This document shows, one piece after another, positions 28,483 through 36,797 of a DNA stretch of 64,000 nt. The stretch spans positions 62,001 to 126,000 of the forward strand of contig JACVCC010000004.1 of NCBI GenBank assembly GCA_016742215.1, written 5' to 3'. The translations under genes were made by a program, and so were the position numbers. This DNA comes from Brevundimonas sp. (lineage in GTDB: Bacteria > Pseudomonadota > Alphaproteobacteria > Caulobacterales > Caulobacteraceae). Below the pieces are notes generated by a model. The model was not told the DNA's origin, did no database searches, and worked only from the letters and a program-made list of their open reading frames with translations. Numbering within the stretch: position 1 is the first letter of the stretch; each line of letters opens with the position of its first letter.

Positions 28483-28749
28483 ATGCGTAAACTGATCATC
28501 GCCTCCGCCGCCGCCTTCGCCTTCGCCGGCCTCGCCGCCTGCGGTGAGAGCGCTGCCGACAAGGCCGCCGAGCAGCAGGCTGACGCCCTGGAAGCCCAGG
28601 CCGCCGCGACCCCGAACGAAGCCCAGGAGCAAGCCCTGAACGCCGAGGCGGATCGCATCGAGCAACAGGCCGGCAACGCTGATGGCGGCATGACCACCAC
28701 CAACACGCCGAATACCTCGCCGTCGGACCCGGCCGCCCCGGCCCACTAA
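28483..28749 (+). CDS. Small lipoprotein, Ala/Gln-rich
   Basis: The 88-residue protein has a lipoprotein signal with the lipobox LAAC (cysteine at residue 20). The mature part is charged and helical (ESAADKAAEQQADALEAQAAA), looks like a short coiled coil, and ends in a Thr/Pro/Ser-rich tail. It is probably anchored to a membrane facing the periplasm, similar in build to small Lpp-like proteins. No family is recognised. A strong AGGAAGGAAG ribosome site suggests high expression, and a terminator follows. Confidence 0.75.
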   Translation: MRKLIIASAAAFAFAGLAACGESAADKAAEQQADALEAQAAATPNEAQEQALNAEADRIEQQAGNADGGMTTTNTPNTSPSDPAAPAH

Positions 28750-28813
28750 GGCTCGACGAACGGTAAGCGTATCCGGAGGGTCATGACCTCCGGCTGACGA
28801 CTTCAGAAGGTTC

Positions 28814-28850
28814 AGGCCCCTGTCGCGGTTCGCGGCGGGGGCCTTTCCTT
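28814..28850 (+). terminator. Rho-independent terminator after the small lipoprotein gene
   Basis: AGGCCCC at 28814-28820 pairs with GGGGCCT at 28838-28844. The inner CGCG/CGCG bases can extend the stem, and TTTCCTT follows. It sits between convergent genes and mainly serves the plus strand. Confidence 0.65.
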
Positions 28851-28858
28851 GTCCGGCA

Positions 28859-29668
28859 TCAGGCCTTCTTCGGCGGCCACGGAATGAAGGCGCTGGTGCG
28901 CCTCACATAGTCCGCATAGCCGGGCCGTGACTTCGTCACCGCCTTCTCGGTGATGCCGATGCCGCTCCAGCGGGTCAGGGTGAAGGTCAGGAAGATCGGG
29001 CCCAGGATCGCCCACCGCCCGGCCTCCGTCTCGGCTGCGATCAGATACAGCCCCCACCACACGCAGGCGTCGCCGAAATAGTTGGGGTGGCGGGTGTACT
29101 TCCACAGGCCGGTGTCCAGCACCTTGCCCTTGTTCTGCGGGTCCCGCTTGAACGCCGCCAGCTGGGCGTCGCCGATGCTCTCGAAGCCGATGCCGATCAC
29201 CGCCAGCGCCGCGCCGGCCCAGCCCAGCCAGCCGACAGCCGGCGCCGCATCCACCTGCCCCAGCTGGACCGGCAGGCAGGTCAGCCACAGGAAGACCGCC
29301 TGCGGCAGGAAGACGAACAGCAGCGCCGTCAGTGCAAAGCTGCGGCCCTTGCGCGTCTGCCTCTCGACCAGATCGACATAGCGTCCGTCGGCGCCCTGGA
29401 GCCGCCAGCGCGCCAGCAGGTGCCAGCCCAGCCGCACGGCCCAGACGCCGCACAGCCAGATCAGCAGCCATTGGCGCGTGACGTCCCCCTCGGTCCGCGG
29501 CCAGGTCGCCAGCGCGAGGAACAGCATGCCGAGCGGCCATGCGCCGTCGATGAAGCTGACATCCTTCAGCCGCGTCGCCAGCCCCCAGAGGGCCAGCATC
29601 ACGACCACGATCAGCAGCAGGTTGAAGCCCAGCAGGGCCGCGATCTCGGGGAAGGTCATGCCCTGCAT
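28859..29668 (-). CDS. DUF1295 membrane protein (steroid-reductase/isoprenylcysteine methyltransferase fold)
   Basis: This is a membrane protein of about 269 residues with roughly six helices. The start is taken at 29668 (MQGMTFPEIA); the ATG at 29659 is equally possible. DUF1295 signatures are VSFIDGAWPLGM at the N-terminus and the C-terminal LWKYTRHPNYFGDACVWWGLYL and RPGYADYVRRTSAFIPW, which form the cofactor site in related reductases and methyltransferases. The substrate is unknown; members are predicted to act on lipids. It is the last gene of a minus-strand run after hmgA and a small lipoprotein gene. Confidence 0.88.
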   Translation of the reverse strand: MQGMTFPEIAALLGFNLLLIVVVMLALWGLATRLKDVSFIDGAWPLGMLFLALATWPRTEGDVTRQWLLIWLCGVWAVRLGWHLLARWRLQGADGRYVDLVERQTRKGRSFALTALLFVFLPQAVFLWLTCLPVQLGQVDAAPAVGWLGWAGAALAVIGIGFESIGDAQLAAFKRDPQNKGKVLDTGLWKYTRHPNYFGDACVWWGLYLIAAETEAGRWAILGPIFLTFTLTRWSGIGITEKAVTKSRPGYADYVRRTSAFIPWPPKKA

Positions 29669-29696
29669 ACGGGCCTGACCTTCGACCGGATGCAAC

Positions 29697-30080
29697 TCAG
29701 TCGATGCAGATCGCCGCCGTCGCCTTGCCGTTCTCCACGCGGGCGTGACAGCCGAAAGGCTGGCTGTCCGCCTGACAGCGCCCGACGGCGTTCGAGCCGG
29801 CGGCCGGGAAAGGCGCGGTCTCGATGCGGCAATCGCCCTGACAGTCCGAGCCGGTGGTGCAGCGCTTGCCGGCGTCGGCATAGGCCACCACGCACTGCAT
29901 CGTCTGCGCACGACCGACCGGACGCATCGTCCCGCCCGCCGTCGCGCATTCGGCCGGCGTGGCGTTCTGCAGCTCGCGCGTCACCGTCGGGCGCGGGATG
30001 GTCACTTCGGGGTCGGCCGCGGGCTGAGGTTGGCAGGCCGCGAGCATGAGCGCCGCGGCGGCAAGGATCGCAAATCGCAT
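29697..30080 (-). CDS. Cys-rich small lipoprotein
   Basis: The 127-residue protein starts at 30080, with its ATG overlapping the hmgA stop (TGATG). It carries a lipobox LAAC at about residues 13-16. The mature domain has seven further cysteines (ECATAGG, MQCVV, KRCTTGSDCQGDCR, GRCQADSQPFGC, AICID), enough for several disulfides, so it is a compact periplasmic or surface domain. The GSDCQGDCR stretch is typical of small Cys-rich domains in Caulobacterales. Function is unknown and no catalytic motif is visible. Confidence 0.75.
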   Translation of the reverse strand: MRFAILAAAALMLAACQPQPAADPEVTIPRPTVTRELQNATPAECATAGGTMRPVGRAQTMQCVVAYADAGKRCTTGSDCQGDCRIETAPFPAAGSNAVGRCQADSQPFGCHARVENGKATAAICID

Positions 30081-31378
30081 CAGTCCACCCGTCCCTTTTC
30101 GAATCCGGTCCATACGTCGTCGTAGTCCAGCTGCATGGTCGGCGAGGTTTGCGCCCATTCCGTGGTCCGGATGGGCATTCGCGTCTCGAACATGAAGGCC
30201 AGCGTGTTGTCGATCTTCACCGGCTTTAGTTCCGCCGCGACGGCCTTGTCATAGGACGCCTGATCCGGCCCGTGCCCGCTCATGCAGTTGTGCAGGGACG
30301 CACCACCGGGGGCGAAGCCGCCTTCCTTGGCGTCGTACTCGCCGATCACCAGACCCATGAACTCGCTCATGACGTTCCGGTGGAACCACGGCGGGCGGAA
30401 GGTGTCCTCGGCCACCATCCAGCGCGGCGGGAAGATGACGAAGTCGCAGTTGGCCGTTCCCGGCGTATCCGACGGGCTGGTCAGCACCGTGAAGATCGAC
30501 GGATCCGGATGGTCGAAGCTGACCGTGCCGATCGTGTTGAAGCGGGCCGTGTCGTATTTGTACGGCGCGTTGTTGCCGTGCCAGCCGACCACGTCCAGCG
30601 GGCTGTGGTCGAAGGTGGTGACGTACAGCCGGCCGCCGAATTTCTGCACGCATTCGGTCGGGCGATCGACGTCCTCGAACCAGGCGACGGGTGTCTGGAA
30701 GTCGCGCGGATTGGCCAGGCCGTTCGAGCCGATCGGGCCGAGATCCGGCAGGCGGAACGGCGCGCCGTAGTTCTCGCACACATAGCCGCGGATCGGCCCG
30801 CTGCACTCGACACGGAAACGCACCCCGCGCGGGATCACCACGATGTCGCCGGCGTGGGCGTCGATGCGACCCATCTCGGTGACGAAGGCCTGCTCGCCCT
30901 GCTGCGGCACGATCAGCAGCTCGCCGTCGGCGCAGTAGAAGACGCGATCCGTCATCGACCGGTTGGCGGCGTACAGATGGATGCCCGTGCCCACCCCGGC
31001 CTCGGGATCGCCGTTGCCGCCATAGGTCACCAGCCCCTCGACCCAGTCGGTCGGTTCGGCCGGAATGGGCAGCGGGTCCCAGCGCATCCGGTTCGGCGAC
31101 GGCGGCGCCTCGTGGAACGGGCCCGAGCGCACCTTGCCCTGCGAGAACGGACGGTAGGCCGGATGCTGCGCCGACGGCCGCAAGCGATACAGCCAGCTGC
31201 GACGGTTCTCGACGCGCGGCGCGGTGAAGGCCGTGCCCGAGAGCTGCTCGGCATACAGACCCATCGGCGCCCGCTGCGGCGAGTTCCGCCCCTCCGGCAG
31301 CGCGCCAGCGACAGCCTCGGTCGCGAAATGATTGCCGAAGCCGGTCAGATACTCAGGCGCGTTGGCTCGCGTCGTCAT
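30080..31378 (-). CDS. hmgA: Homogentisate 1,2-dioxygenase
   Basis: HmgA opens the aromatic ring of homogentisate to maleylacetoacetate in tyrosine and phenylalanine breakdown. The 432 residues match the family. Signature stretches are [21 protein letters not shown] (in part), [12 protein letters not shown], the metal-binding [26 protein letters not shown] region, and the C-terminal [16 protein letters not shown] ribosome site precedes the start. Later pathway genes (fumarylacetoacetase, isomerase) are not in the window; the GST at 44 kb is a generic class and probably not the isomerase. Confidence 0.97.
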   Translation of the reverse strand: MTTRANAPEYLTGFGNHFATEAVAGALPEGRNSPQRAPMGLYAEQLSGTAFTAPRVENRRSWLYRLRPSAQHPAYRPFSQGKVRSGPFHEAPPSPNRMRWDPLPIPAEPTDWVEGLVTYGGNGDPEAGVGTGIHLYAANRSMTDRVFYCADGELLIVPQQGEQAFVTEMGRIDAHAGDIVVIPRGVRFRVECSGPIRGYVCENYGAPFRLPDLGPIGSNGLANPRDFQTPVAWFEDVDRPTECVQKFGGRLYVTTFDHSPLDVVGWHGNNAPYKYDTARFNTIGTVSFDHPDPSIFTVLTSPSDTPGTANCDFVIFPPRWMVAEDTFRPPWFHRNVMSEFMGLVIGEYDAKEGGFAPGGASLHNCMSGHGPDQASYDKAVAAELKPVKIDNTLAFMFETRMPIRTTEWAQTSPTMQLDYDDVWTGFEKGRVD

Positions 31379-31426
31379 GGTGCGTGTCTCCCTTGCGGGA
31401 GGTTTAGGGCGCCCGGGCCGTGGAAA

Positions 31427-32545
31427 CTAGAACCCCTGCGCCTGCGCCATCCGCTCCTGATGGAAACCCGCGTCGCCCAGCAGTTCGTTCAGCACGCGGA
31501 CGCGCTTCATGAACAGGCCGACGTCGAACTCGTCGGTCATGCCGACGCCGCCGTGCATCTGCACCGCCTCCTGCACCGCCAGCTCGGCCACCTTGCCGGC
31601 CTTGGCCTTGGCGACCGAGACGGCCAGCGGCGCATGGGTCTTGCCGGCGTCGACCGCCTGCAGCGCGCCCATCACCGCTGCGCGGGCGATCTCGATCTCG
31701 GTGAACAGATGGGCGGCCCGGTGCTGCAGCGACTGGAACTCGCCGATCAGCTTGCCGAACTGCTTGCGGGTCCGCAGGTACTCCAGCGTCAGCTGGAAGG
31801 CTTGGTCGCCCGCTCCGTTCAGCGAGGCGGCGGCGCAGGCGCGGCCCAGATTCAGCGCGCCTTCCAGCAGCGGCTCGCCGCCGTCGACCGTGCCGATCAC
31901 CGCGTCCGCATCGACCTCGACATCCGTCAGGAACACCCGCGCCGCATTGTGCGCATCCACCATCACGGTGCGCTCGATCTCCACGCCCCTGGTCTTCGGA
32001 TCGACGAGGAACAGCGTCAGCCCGTTCTCGGTCAGGGCCGCCACGATCAGGGCGTCGGCGACGTGGCCGTCCAGCACGAAGCCCTTGGCCCCGTTCAGCC
32101 TGAAACCGTTGCCCGAGCGCTCGGCCACGGTCGCGATCTTCGCCGGCGCATGTTTGGCGCCCTCATCGACCGCCAGCGAGACGATGGCCTCGCCCGCTGC
32201 GATGCGCGGCAGCCAGGCCGCCTGCTGCTCGGCCGATCCGCCCTTCAACACCGTCGCCGACAGCACGCCCGAGCCCATGAAGGGCGACGGCGTCAGGGTC
32301 CGCCCCAGCGCCTCGGCCACCACCCCGGCCTCGACCGCGCCGAGGCCCGAGCCGCCGTGCTCCTCCGGGATGATGACGCCCGCGAAACCCATCTCGCCGA
32401 ATGCCTTCCACAGGTCGCGCGAAACGCCGTCGGCGTCGCGGCTGTCCCGCAGCTTGCGCAGGTGCGCGATGGGCGCGTTGTCGTTCAGGAAGCCGTCGGC
32501 GGCATCCTTCAGCATGGTCTGCTCTTCGGTCAGGATCAGAGGCAT
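31427..32545 (-). CDS. Acyl-CoA dehydrogenase (smaller, divergent partner)
   Basis: The start is set at 32545 (MPLILTEEQTMLKDAADGFL), which gives 372 residues; the longer frame would begin inside a palindromic repeat. It has the acyl-CoA dehydrogenase layout: helical N-domain (FGEMGFAGVIIPEEHGG), beta middle domain and C-terminal helical domain (AVQEAVQMHGGVGMTDEFDVG). It is more divergent than the neighbour at 32.7-33.9 kb. Together they resemble the small/large pairs that form heteromeric enzymes acting on CoA thioesters of dicarboxylic acids or steroid side chains. The substrate is not determinable here. Confidence 0.9.
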   Translation of the reverse strand: MPLILTEEQTMLKDAADGFLNDNAPIAHLRKLRDSRDADGVSRDLWKAFGEMGFAGVIIPEEHGGSGLGAVEAGVVAEALGRTLTPSPFMGSGVLSATVLKGGSAEQQAAWLPRIAAGEAIVSLAVDEGAKHAPAKIATVAERSGNGFRLNGAKGFVLDGHVADALIVAALTENGLTLFLVDPKTRGVEIERTVMVDAHNAARVFLTDVEVDADAVIGTVDGGEPLLEGALNLGRACAAASLNGAGDQAFQLTLEYLRTRKQFGKLIGEFQSLQHRAAHLFTEIEIARAAVMGALQAVDAGKTHAPLAVSVAKAKAGKVAELAVQEAVQMHGGVGMTDEFDVGLFMKRVRVLNELLGDAGFHQERMAQAQGF

Positions 32546-32562
32546 GGTCCGGTCTCTTTCCA

Positions 32563-32671
32563 CCGTCATCCTCGGGCTTGACCCGAGGATCGGATGTTGA
32601 ACTGGCAGTGCATCTCCACAGACGCACAGTCGACTGACCGTCCGGCCCTCGGGTCAGGCCCGAGGGTGACG
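32563..32671. repeat. Intergenic palindromic repeat (ATCCTCGGG type), copy 2
   Basis: The left arm 32563-32594 is identical over all 32 bases to 24631-24662. The right arm 32641-32671 is its inverted partner with a few substitutions (CCTCGGG-TCAGG-CCCGAGG kept). The 46-base centre differs from copy 1. It separates the two acyl-CoA dehydrogenase genes. Confidence 0.88.
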
Positions 32672-32688
32672 ATCATGAAAATGGCGAC

Positions 32689-33870
32689 CTATGCGCCGGG
32701 CAGTCGCAGCAGGTGTTTGGCGATGATGTTCAGCTGGACCTCGCTGGTGCCGCCCTCGATCGAGTTGGCCTTGGTCCGCAGCCAGTCGCGCGCCGCGCCG
32801 CCGTGGTCGGAGCGTTCGCTCTCCCACTCCAGCGCATCGGCGCCGCCCGCCGCCATCAGCAGCTCGTGCCGCCGCTTGTTCAGCTCCGAGCCGTAGTATT
32901 TCAGCATCGAGGCGATGGCCGGATTCACTTGCCGCGCCTTCACCTGATCGCCGACCCGCTCCATCGACAGACGGAAGGCGGCGGCGTCGATCTCCAGCTC
33001 GGCGATCCTTGCGCGCAGCATGGCGTCGTCCAGCCGGCCCTCGTCGTCCACGCCGATCGCGTCCGTGGCGACCTGCCCGACCGGACGGCCGCCGACATCG
33101 CCGATGGCGCCGATCATCGTCCGCTCATGCGCCAAAAGCGCCTTGGCCACGTCCCAGCCGCGGTTCAGCGTGCCGACCAGGTTCTCCTTCTCGACGCGCA
33201 CATCGTCGAAGAAGGTTTCGCAGAACGGGCTCTTGCCGCTGATCAGGGTGATCGGCTTCGTCGTCACCCCTGGCGTGGCCATGTCGAACAGCACGAAGGA
33301 GATGCCCAGATGCTTGGGCGCCTCCGGATCGGTCCGCACCAGACAGAAGATCCAGTCGGCCTTGTCGGCATAGGAGGTCCAGATCTTCTGGCCGTTGACG
33401 ATCCAGTGGTCGCCCTTGTCCTCCGCCCGCGTCTGCAGACCGGCCAGATCGGACCCGGCGCCCGGCTCGGAATAGCCCTGGCACCAGCGGATTTCGCCGC
33501 GCACGATCTCGGGCAGGAAGCGCTTCTTCTGCTCCTCGCTGCCGAACTGCAGCAGGGCCGGCCCCAGCATCCAGATGCCGAAGCTGGACAGCGGGTCCTG
33601 CGCGTCGATGCGGCGCATCTCCGAGCGCAGCACCTTGGCCTCCTCGCGGCTCAGCCCGCCACCGCCGTACTCGCTGGGCCATTCCGGCGCGGTCCAGCCG
33701 CGCGCGCCCATCCGCTCCATCCAGAGCTTGTGGCCCGGCGTCCGGAACTCGGCGTTGCGCCCGCCCCAGACGCGGTCCTCGTCACTGGCCACCGGCCCGC
33801 GGCACTCCGCCGGGCAGTTGTCTTCCAGCCACGCGCGCGTCTCCGCGCGGAAGGTCTCCAGATCCGTCAT
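32689..33870 (-). CDS. Acyl-CoA dehydrogenase (larger partner)
   Basis: The 393-residue enzyme starts at 33870 (MTDLETFRAETRAWLEDNCP); the upstream extension is not conserved in style. Acyl-CoA dehydrogenase motifs are WPSEYGGGGLSREE, CQGYSEPGAGSDLAGLQTRA and WIVNGQKIWTSYADKADW for FAD and substrate binding. It also has the C-terminal flavin/catalytic helices, ending IEGGTSEVQLNIIAKHLL. It probably works as a subunit with the dehydrogenase encoded next. A palindromic repeat lies between the two genes. Confidence 0.93.
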   Translation of the reverse strand: MTDLETFRAETRAWLEDNCPAECRGPVASDEDRVWGGRNAEFRTPGHKLWMERMGARGWTAPEWPSEYGGGGLSREEAKVLRSEMRRIDAQDPLSSFGIWMLGPALLQFGSEEQKKRFLPEIVRGEIRWCQGYSEPGAGSDLAGLQTRAEDKGDHWIVNGQKIWTSYADKADWIFCLVRTDPEAPKHLGISFVLFDMATPGVTTKPITLISGKSPFCETFFDDVRVEKENLVGTLNRGWDVAKALLAHERTMIGAIGDVGGRPVGQVATDAIGVDDEGRLDDAMLRARIAELEIDAAAFRLSMERVGDQVKARQVNPAIASMLKYYGSELNKRRHELLMAAGGADALEWESERSDHGGAARDWLRTKANSIEGGTSEVQLNIIAKHLLRLPGA

Positions 33871-33996
33871 GCGTCCCTCGTCGATCCCGCCTTTGCGGCG
33901 CGCGTTTCCCTTGAAAGGAACGCTAGCAGCCCTCCGTTGCGTTTGACCACGGTGACGTCGCGGCAACGCTCGACGATGTGATTGCGTTAGGCGCCC

Positions 33997-34527
33997 ATGA
34001 CTATCCTGACCCGCGTGATCTTCGCCCTGTCCAGCCTGCTGCTTCTGCTGCTGGCCGTCGGTCTGGTCGGGGTCGGCGTGCGAGAAGCGGCGGGCGCCTT
34101 CGTCAGTCCGGACGAGAGCGCCGCGGACGCCATCCTCGACATCCTCGGCTATGTCATCGTCGCCATCGCCGTCTTCGACGTGGCCAAATACCTGTTCGAG
34201 GACGAGGTTCGGCGCGGAGCCGAGAAACGCAGCGCGGCCGAGGCCCGGCGCAGCCTGACCAAATTCCTGTCGACCATCATCATCGCCCTGTTCCTCGAGG
34301 CGCTGGTGCTGGTGTTCAAGACCGCCCGGGAGGACGTCAGCCTGATGGGCTATCCGGTCGCCCTGCTGGTGGCGTCGATCCTCGTTCTCGTCGGCCTCGG
34401 CGTCTTCCAGCGCCTGTCCGCCACCGTCGAGGAAAAGGTCGGCGACGACGATGACGCGGAGGCCGCGGCGGAGAACGCCGCGACCGGCCGGACTAGCCGT
34501 TCGAAGGCAGGAACGGCGAGAAGGTGA
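33997..34527 (+). CDS. Membrane protein with four helices, unknown function
   Basis: This 176-residue protein has helices at about 5-27, 46-62, 91-109 and 119-138 and a highly acidic then basic tail (EEKVGDDDDAEAAAENAA, then TGRTSRSKAGTARR). It is probably an inner-membrane protein with both ends in the cytoplasm. I do not recognise a named family. The last 35 bases overlap the 3-prime end of the convergent Lrp-domain gene. Confidence 0.72.
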   Translation: MTILTRVIFALSSLLLLLLAVGLVGVGVREAAGAFVSPDESAADAILDILGYVIVAIAVFDVAKYLFEDEVRRGAEKRSAAEARRSLTKFLSTIIIALFLEALVLVFKTAREDVSLMGYPVALLVASILVLVGLGVFQRLSATVEEKVGDDDDAEAAAENAATGRTSRSKAGTARR

Positions 34528-34750
34528 TGATGGTGAAGCTGTCGCGGATGTTCGGGCGGGTCTGCACCGACTTGGTCACGAAGGTCCCGATATCCAGATC
34601 CTTCGGCAGCGAAAACTTGGCAAGCAGGTCGTACTGGCCCGAGGTCGAATAGACCTCCGAGACGTATTCGACATTGTCGACGATATCGGCCGCCACGTCA
34701 TTGGCGTGCCCCAGCTCGCATTTGATGAAGACGAAGATGGCGGTCATCAT
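34493..34750 (-). CDS. Stand-alone Lrp/AsnC ligand-binding (RAM) domain protein
   Basis: The 85-residue protein is a single RAM domain without the DNA-binding helix-turn-helix. Signatures are TAIFVFIKCELGHANDVAADI, VSEVYSTSGQYDLLAKF and the C-terminal IRDSFTIITFSPF. Such proteins oligomerise and bind amino acids, and may act by co-assembling with full-length Lrp regulators. No full-length Lrp is in the window. Its 3-prime end overlaps the membrane-protein gene on the other strand. Confidence 0.88.
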   Translation of the reverse strand: MMTAIFVFIKCELGHANDVAADIVDNVEYVSEVYSTSGQYDLLAKFSLPKDLDIGTFVTKSVQTRPNIRDSFTIITFSPFLPSNG

Positions 34751-34759
34751 GGCGGTGGG

Positions 34760-34879
34760 CTCCGGGGGTCGAGGGGCGAGGGTCGAGGCGGACCCGACCC
34801 GTACACGGCGACGAAAGGCTAGGCGAGTTGAGCAGTCAGAAAAATCCCCCCCTCGACCCTCGACCCTCGACCCCCGACG
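34760..34879. repeat. Inverted heptamer-rich repeat (TCGACCC/GGGTCGA)
   Basis: A run of GGGTCGA-type heptamers at about 34765-34788 faces a run of CCTCGAC heptamers at about 34851-34876, forming an imperfect inverted repeat around a roughly 60-base centre. The right part lies inside the first codons of the hydrolase gene. A second locus of the same architecture but other sequence is at 36.7 kb. Confidence 0.7.
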
Positions 34880-35676
34880 CTCTCCTTGAAGCCGAGTACA
34901 ACAACCGCGCCCGAGTGCCCGACCACATGCAGGCCATGGCGCAGTGGAAGACCGCCGCCGAAGCCGCCCGCAACGCCCATGCGCCCGAGGTCCTCGCCTA
35001 TGGCCCGGGCGAGCGCGAGGTCATGGACCTGTTCTCCGCCGGTCCCGATGCGCCCATCGTCGTCTTCCTGCACGGCGGCTACTGGCAGGCGCTGGACAAG
35101 GACTGGTTCAGCGGCCTCGCCCCCGCCCTGCTGCATCACGACGTCAGCCTCGCCATACCGTCCTACGACCTCGCCCCGACCGTCCGGCTGGGAACCATCC
35201 TCAAACAGGTGCGCGCCGCCGTGGACCTGATCCGCGAAAGCAACGGTGGCCGACGCCCTGTCGTCTTCGGCCACTCCGCTGGTGGTCACATGTCGGCCTG
35301 CATGCTGTCCGAGGCCCGCGCCTCGGCCGCGGTGTCCATCAGCGGCGTCTTCGACCTGCGCCCCCTGATCCACACCTCGCTGAACACGGCGCTGGACCTC
35401 GACGACAACGAGGCCGCCGCCCTGTCGCCGATCTTCTGGCCCATCCCCAACGGCTCGACGCCCGGCGGCACGATCCTCGACTGCATCGTCGGCGGCGACG
35501 AAAGCTCCGAGTTCCTGCGCCAGTCGCGGATGATGGCCAACCACTGGGCCAACAACGGCGTCCAGACCCGCTACGAGGCCCTGCCCGGCCTGAACCACTT
35601 CACCGTGCTGGAGCCCCTGCTGGACCCGGACAGCGCGCTGGTGGGACGAATAGCTGGGTTGGCGACTGCAGCTTGA
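34828..35676 (+). CDS. Alpha/beta hydrolase, kynurenine formamidase-like
   Basis: The 282-residue hydrolase has HGGYW (oxyanion HGGYWQALDKDWFSG) and the nucleophile elbow GHSAGGHM. The end of the catalytic triad is in YEALPGLNHFTVLEPL. These match KynB-like arylformamidases of the HGGYW type, which hydrolyse N-formylkynurenine in tryptophan breakdown, but related esterases share the motifs. The only start before the conserved EAEYNNRARVP is the TTG at 34828. Codons about 6-16 (NPPLDPRPSTP) are encoded by a repeat array, so the first residues may be a recent, non-conserved addition. No other kynurenine genes are nearby. Confidence 0.83.
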   Translation: MSSQKNPPLDPRPSTPDALLEAEYNNRARVPDHMQAMAQWKTAAEAARNAHAPEVLAYGPGEREVMDLFSAGPDAPIVVFLHGGYWQALDKDWFSGLAPALLHHDVSLAIPSYDLAPTVRLGTILKQVRAAVDLIRESNGGRRPVVFGHSAGGHMSACMLSEARASAAVSISGVFDLRPLIHTSLNTALDLDDNEAAALSPIFWPIPNGSTPGGTILDCIVGGDESSEFLRQSRMMANHWANNGVQTRYEALPGLNHFTVLEPLLDPDSALVGRIAGLATAA

Positions 35677-36001
35677 AATATCTTTCCTTGAAGGGATTGT
35701 TTGAGGGAAAAGTATACCCAAATCAGCCTGACCAGAAAAAGGATTTGAAATGCTTTCGCCGACAGAAGCCAACCAGCTACAGGTGCTAAGAATGGTTGCT
35801 GCTGAGGACTTTCCCATCCCAACACCGCTGGGGGGGCGCCCTTAAAGTCTTGGTTCAAGCACGCCATGTTTTGATTGGTCCCAGCGGCGAACACCTTTCC
35901 CAGTCCGGTCGAATTCTGTTGGATGCTTACACGGATTGATGGGGTGTTTGCTTGACGCAGGGCGCGAGACAACGGAGTCACAGGTCTCGCTGGAGGGATA
36001 G
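35677..36001. other. Intergenic stretch, more AT-rich than flanks, no gene seen
   Basis: This 325-base spacer is visibly richer in A and T than the neighbouring genes. It has no tRNA cloverleaf and no ORF with family signatures; the minus-strand frame 35571-35981 reads like untranslated sequence. It must hold the eda promoter. TTGCTTGAC near 35950 could contribute a -35 element, but I cannot assign it with confidence. Confidence 0.4.
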
Positions 36002-36682
36002 ATGCGCCACGACCGCCTGACCGTTCTCAAAGCCCTCGAAGCGCAGGGCGTGGCCCCCGTCTTCTATCACGCGGACCCGGAGGTCTGCCTGAATGTGATC
36101 CGCGCCTGCTCGCGCGGCGGGGCGAAGGCGATCGAGTTCACGAACCGCGGCGATTTCGCTGTCGACCTGTTCGGCGACATCGCGCGCGAGCTGCAGAAGA
36201 CCGATCCGGACATCATCCTGGGCATCGGCTCGGTGGTCGATGCGGGCACGGCCAGCCTCTATCTGAACCGCGGCACCCGCTTCATCGTCAGCCCCTGCCT
36301 CGTCGAGGACGTGGCGAAGGTCTGCAACCGCCGTATGACCGCCTACTTCCCCGGCTGCGGCTCGGTGACCGAGATCGGTCAGGCGCACGAGCTGGGCTGC
36401 GAGATCGTCAAGCTGTTCCCCGGCGCCTCAGTCGGCGGCGCGGACTTCGTCAAGGCGGTGCTGGGCCCCATGCCGTGGACCAAGATCATGCCGACCGGCG
36501 GCGTCGATCCCGACGAGGCCTCGATCGCCAAATGGTTCGGCTCGGGCATCGTCGCGGCCGGAATGGGCTCCAAACTGATCACCGACGCGGCCGTGAAATC
36601 CGGCGACTGGGCGGGGATCGAGGCGCAGGTGAAGGCCACGGTCGCTGCGATCGCGGCGTTCCGCGGCAAGCAGCGGGCCTGA
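36002..36682 (+). CDS. eda: 2-dehydro-3-deoxyphosphogluconate aldolase (KDPG aldolase)
   Basis: Eda splits KDPG into pyruvate and glyceraldehyde 3-phosphate, the last Entner-Doudoroff step. The 226-residue protein has the catalytic Glu in AIEFTNRGD, the Schiff-base Lys in EIVKLFPGA and the phosphate site in MPTGGVDPDEASI. It stands alone, 8 kb from zwf-pgl-edd-glk, after an AT-rich spacer. A GGAGGG ribosome site lies seven bases before the ATG. Confidence 0.94.
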   Translation: MRHDRLTVLKALEAQGVAPVFYHADPEVCLNVIRACSRGGAKAIEFTNRGDFAVDLFGDIARELQKTDPDIILGIGSVVDAGTASLYLNRGTRFIVSPCLVEDVAKVCNRRMTAYFPGCGSVTEIGQAHELGCEIVKLFPGASVGGADFVKAVLGPMPWTKIMPTGGVDPDEASIAKWFGSGIVAAGMGSKLITDAAVKSGDWAGIEAQVKATVAAIAAFRGKQRA

Positions 36683-36683
36683 A

Positions 36684-36797
36684 AGTGATTAGTGGCTAGT
36701 GGCTAGTGGCCGGTGATTGACAGCTCACCGGCTGCGATAGACGGGCGCTAACGTGTCAGCAGGCTCCCACTAACCACTAATCACTAGCCACTCACTT
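36684..36797. repeat. Inverted heptamer-rich repeat (TAGTGGC/GCCACTA)
   Basis: The left part has TAGTGGC in tandem (36690-36710). GTGATTAGTGG at 36685-36695 pairs perfectly with CCACTAATCAC at 36774-36784, and further CCACTAA and CTAGCCA units lie at 36767-36791. The centre is about 60 bases. It sits between the convergent eda and M16 peptidase genes. The build is the same as the 34.8-kb array, with a seven-base unit of different sequence. Confidence 0.72.

Noticed and set aside
35571-35981. 136-residue minus-strand frame in the AT-rich spacer
   Set aside because: It overlaps the end of the hydrolase gene, lacks a ribosome site and has no recognisable motif; it looks like untranslated sequence.
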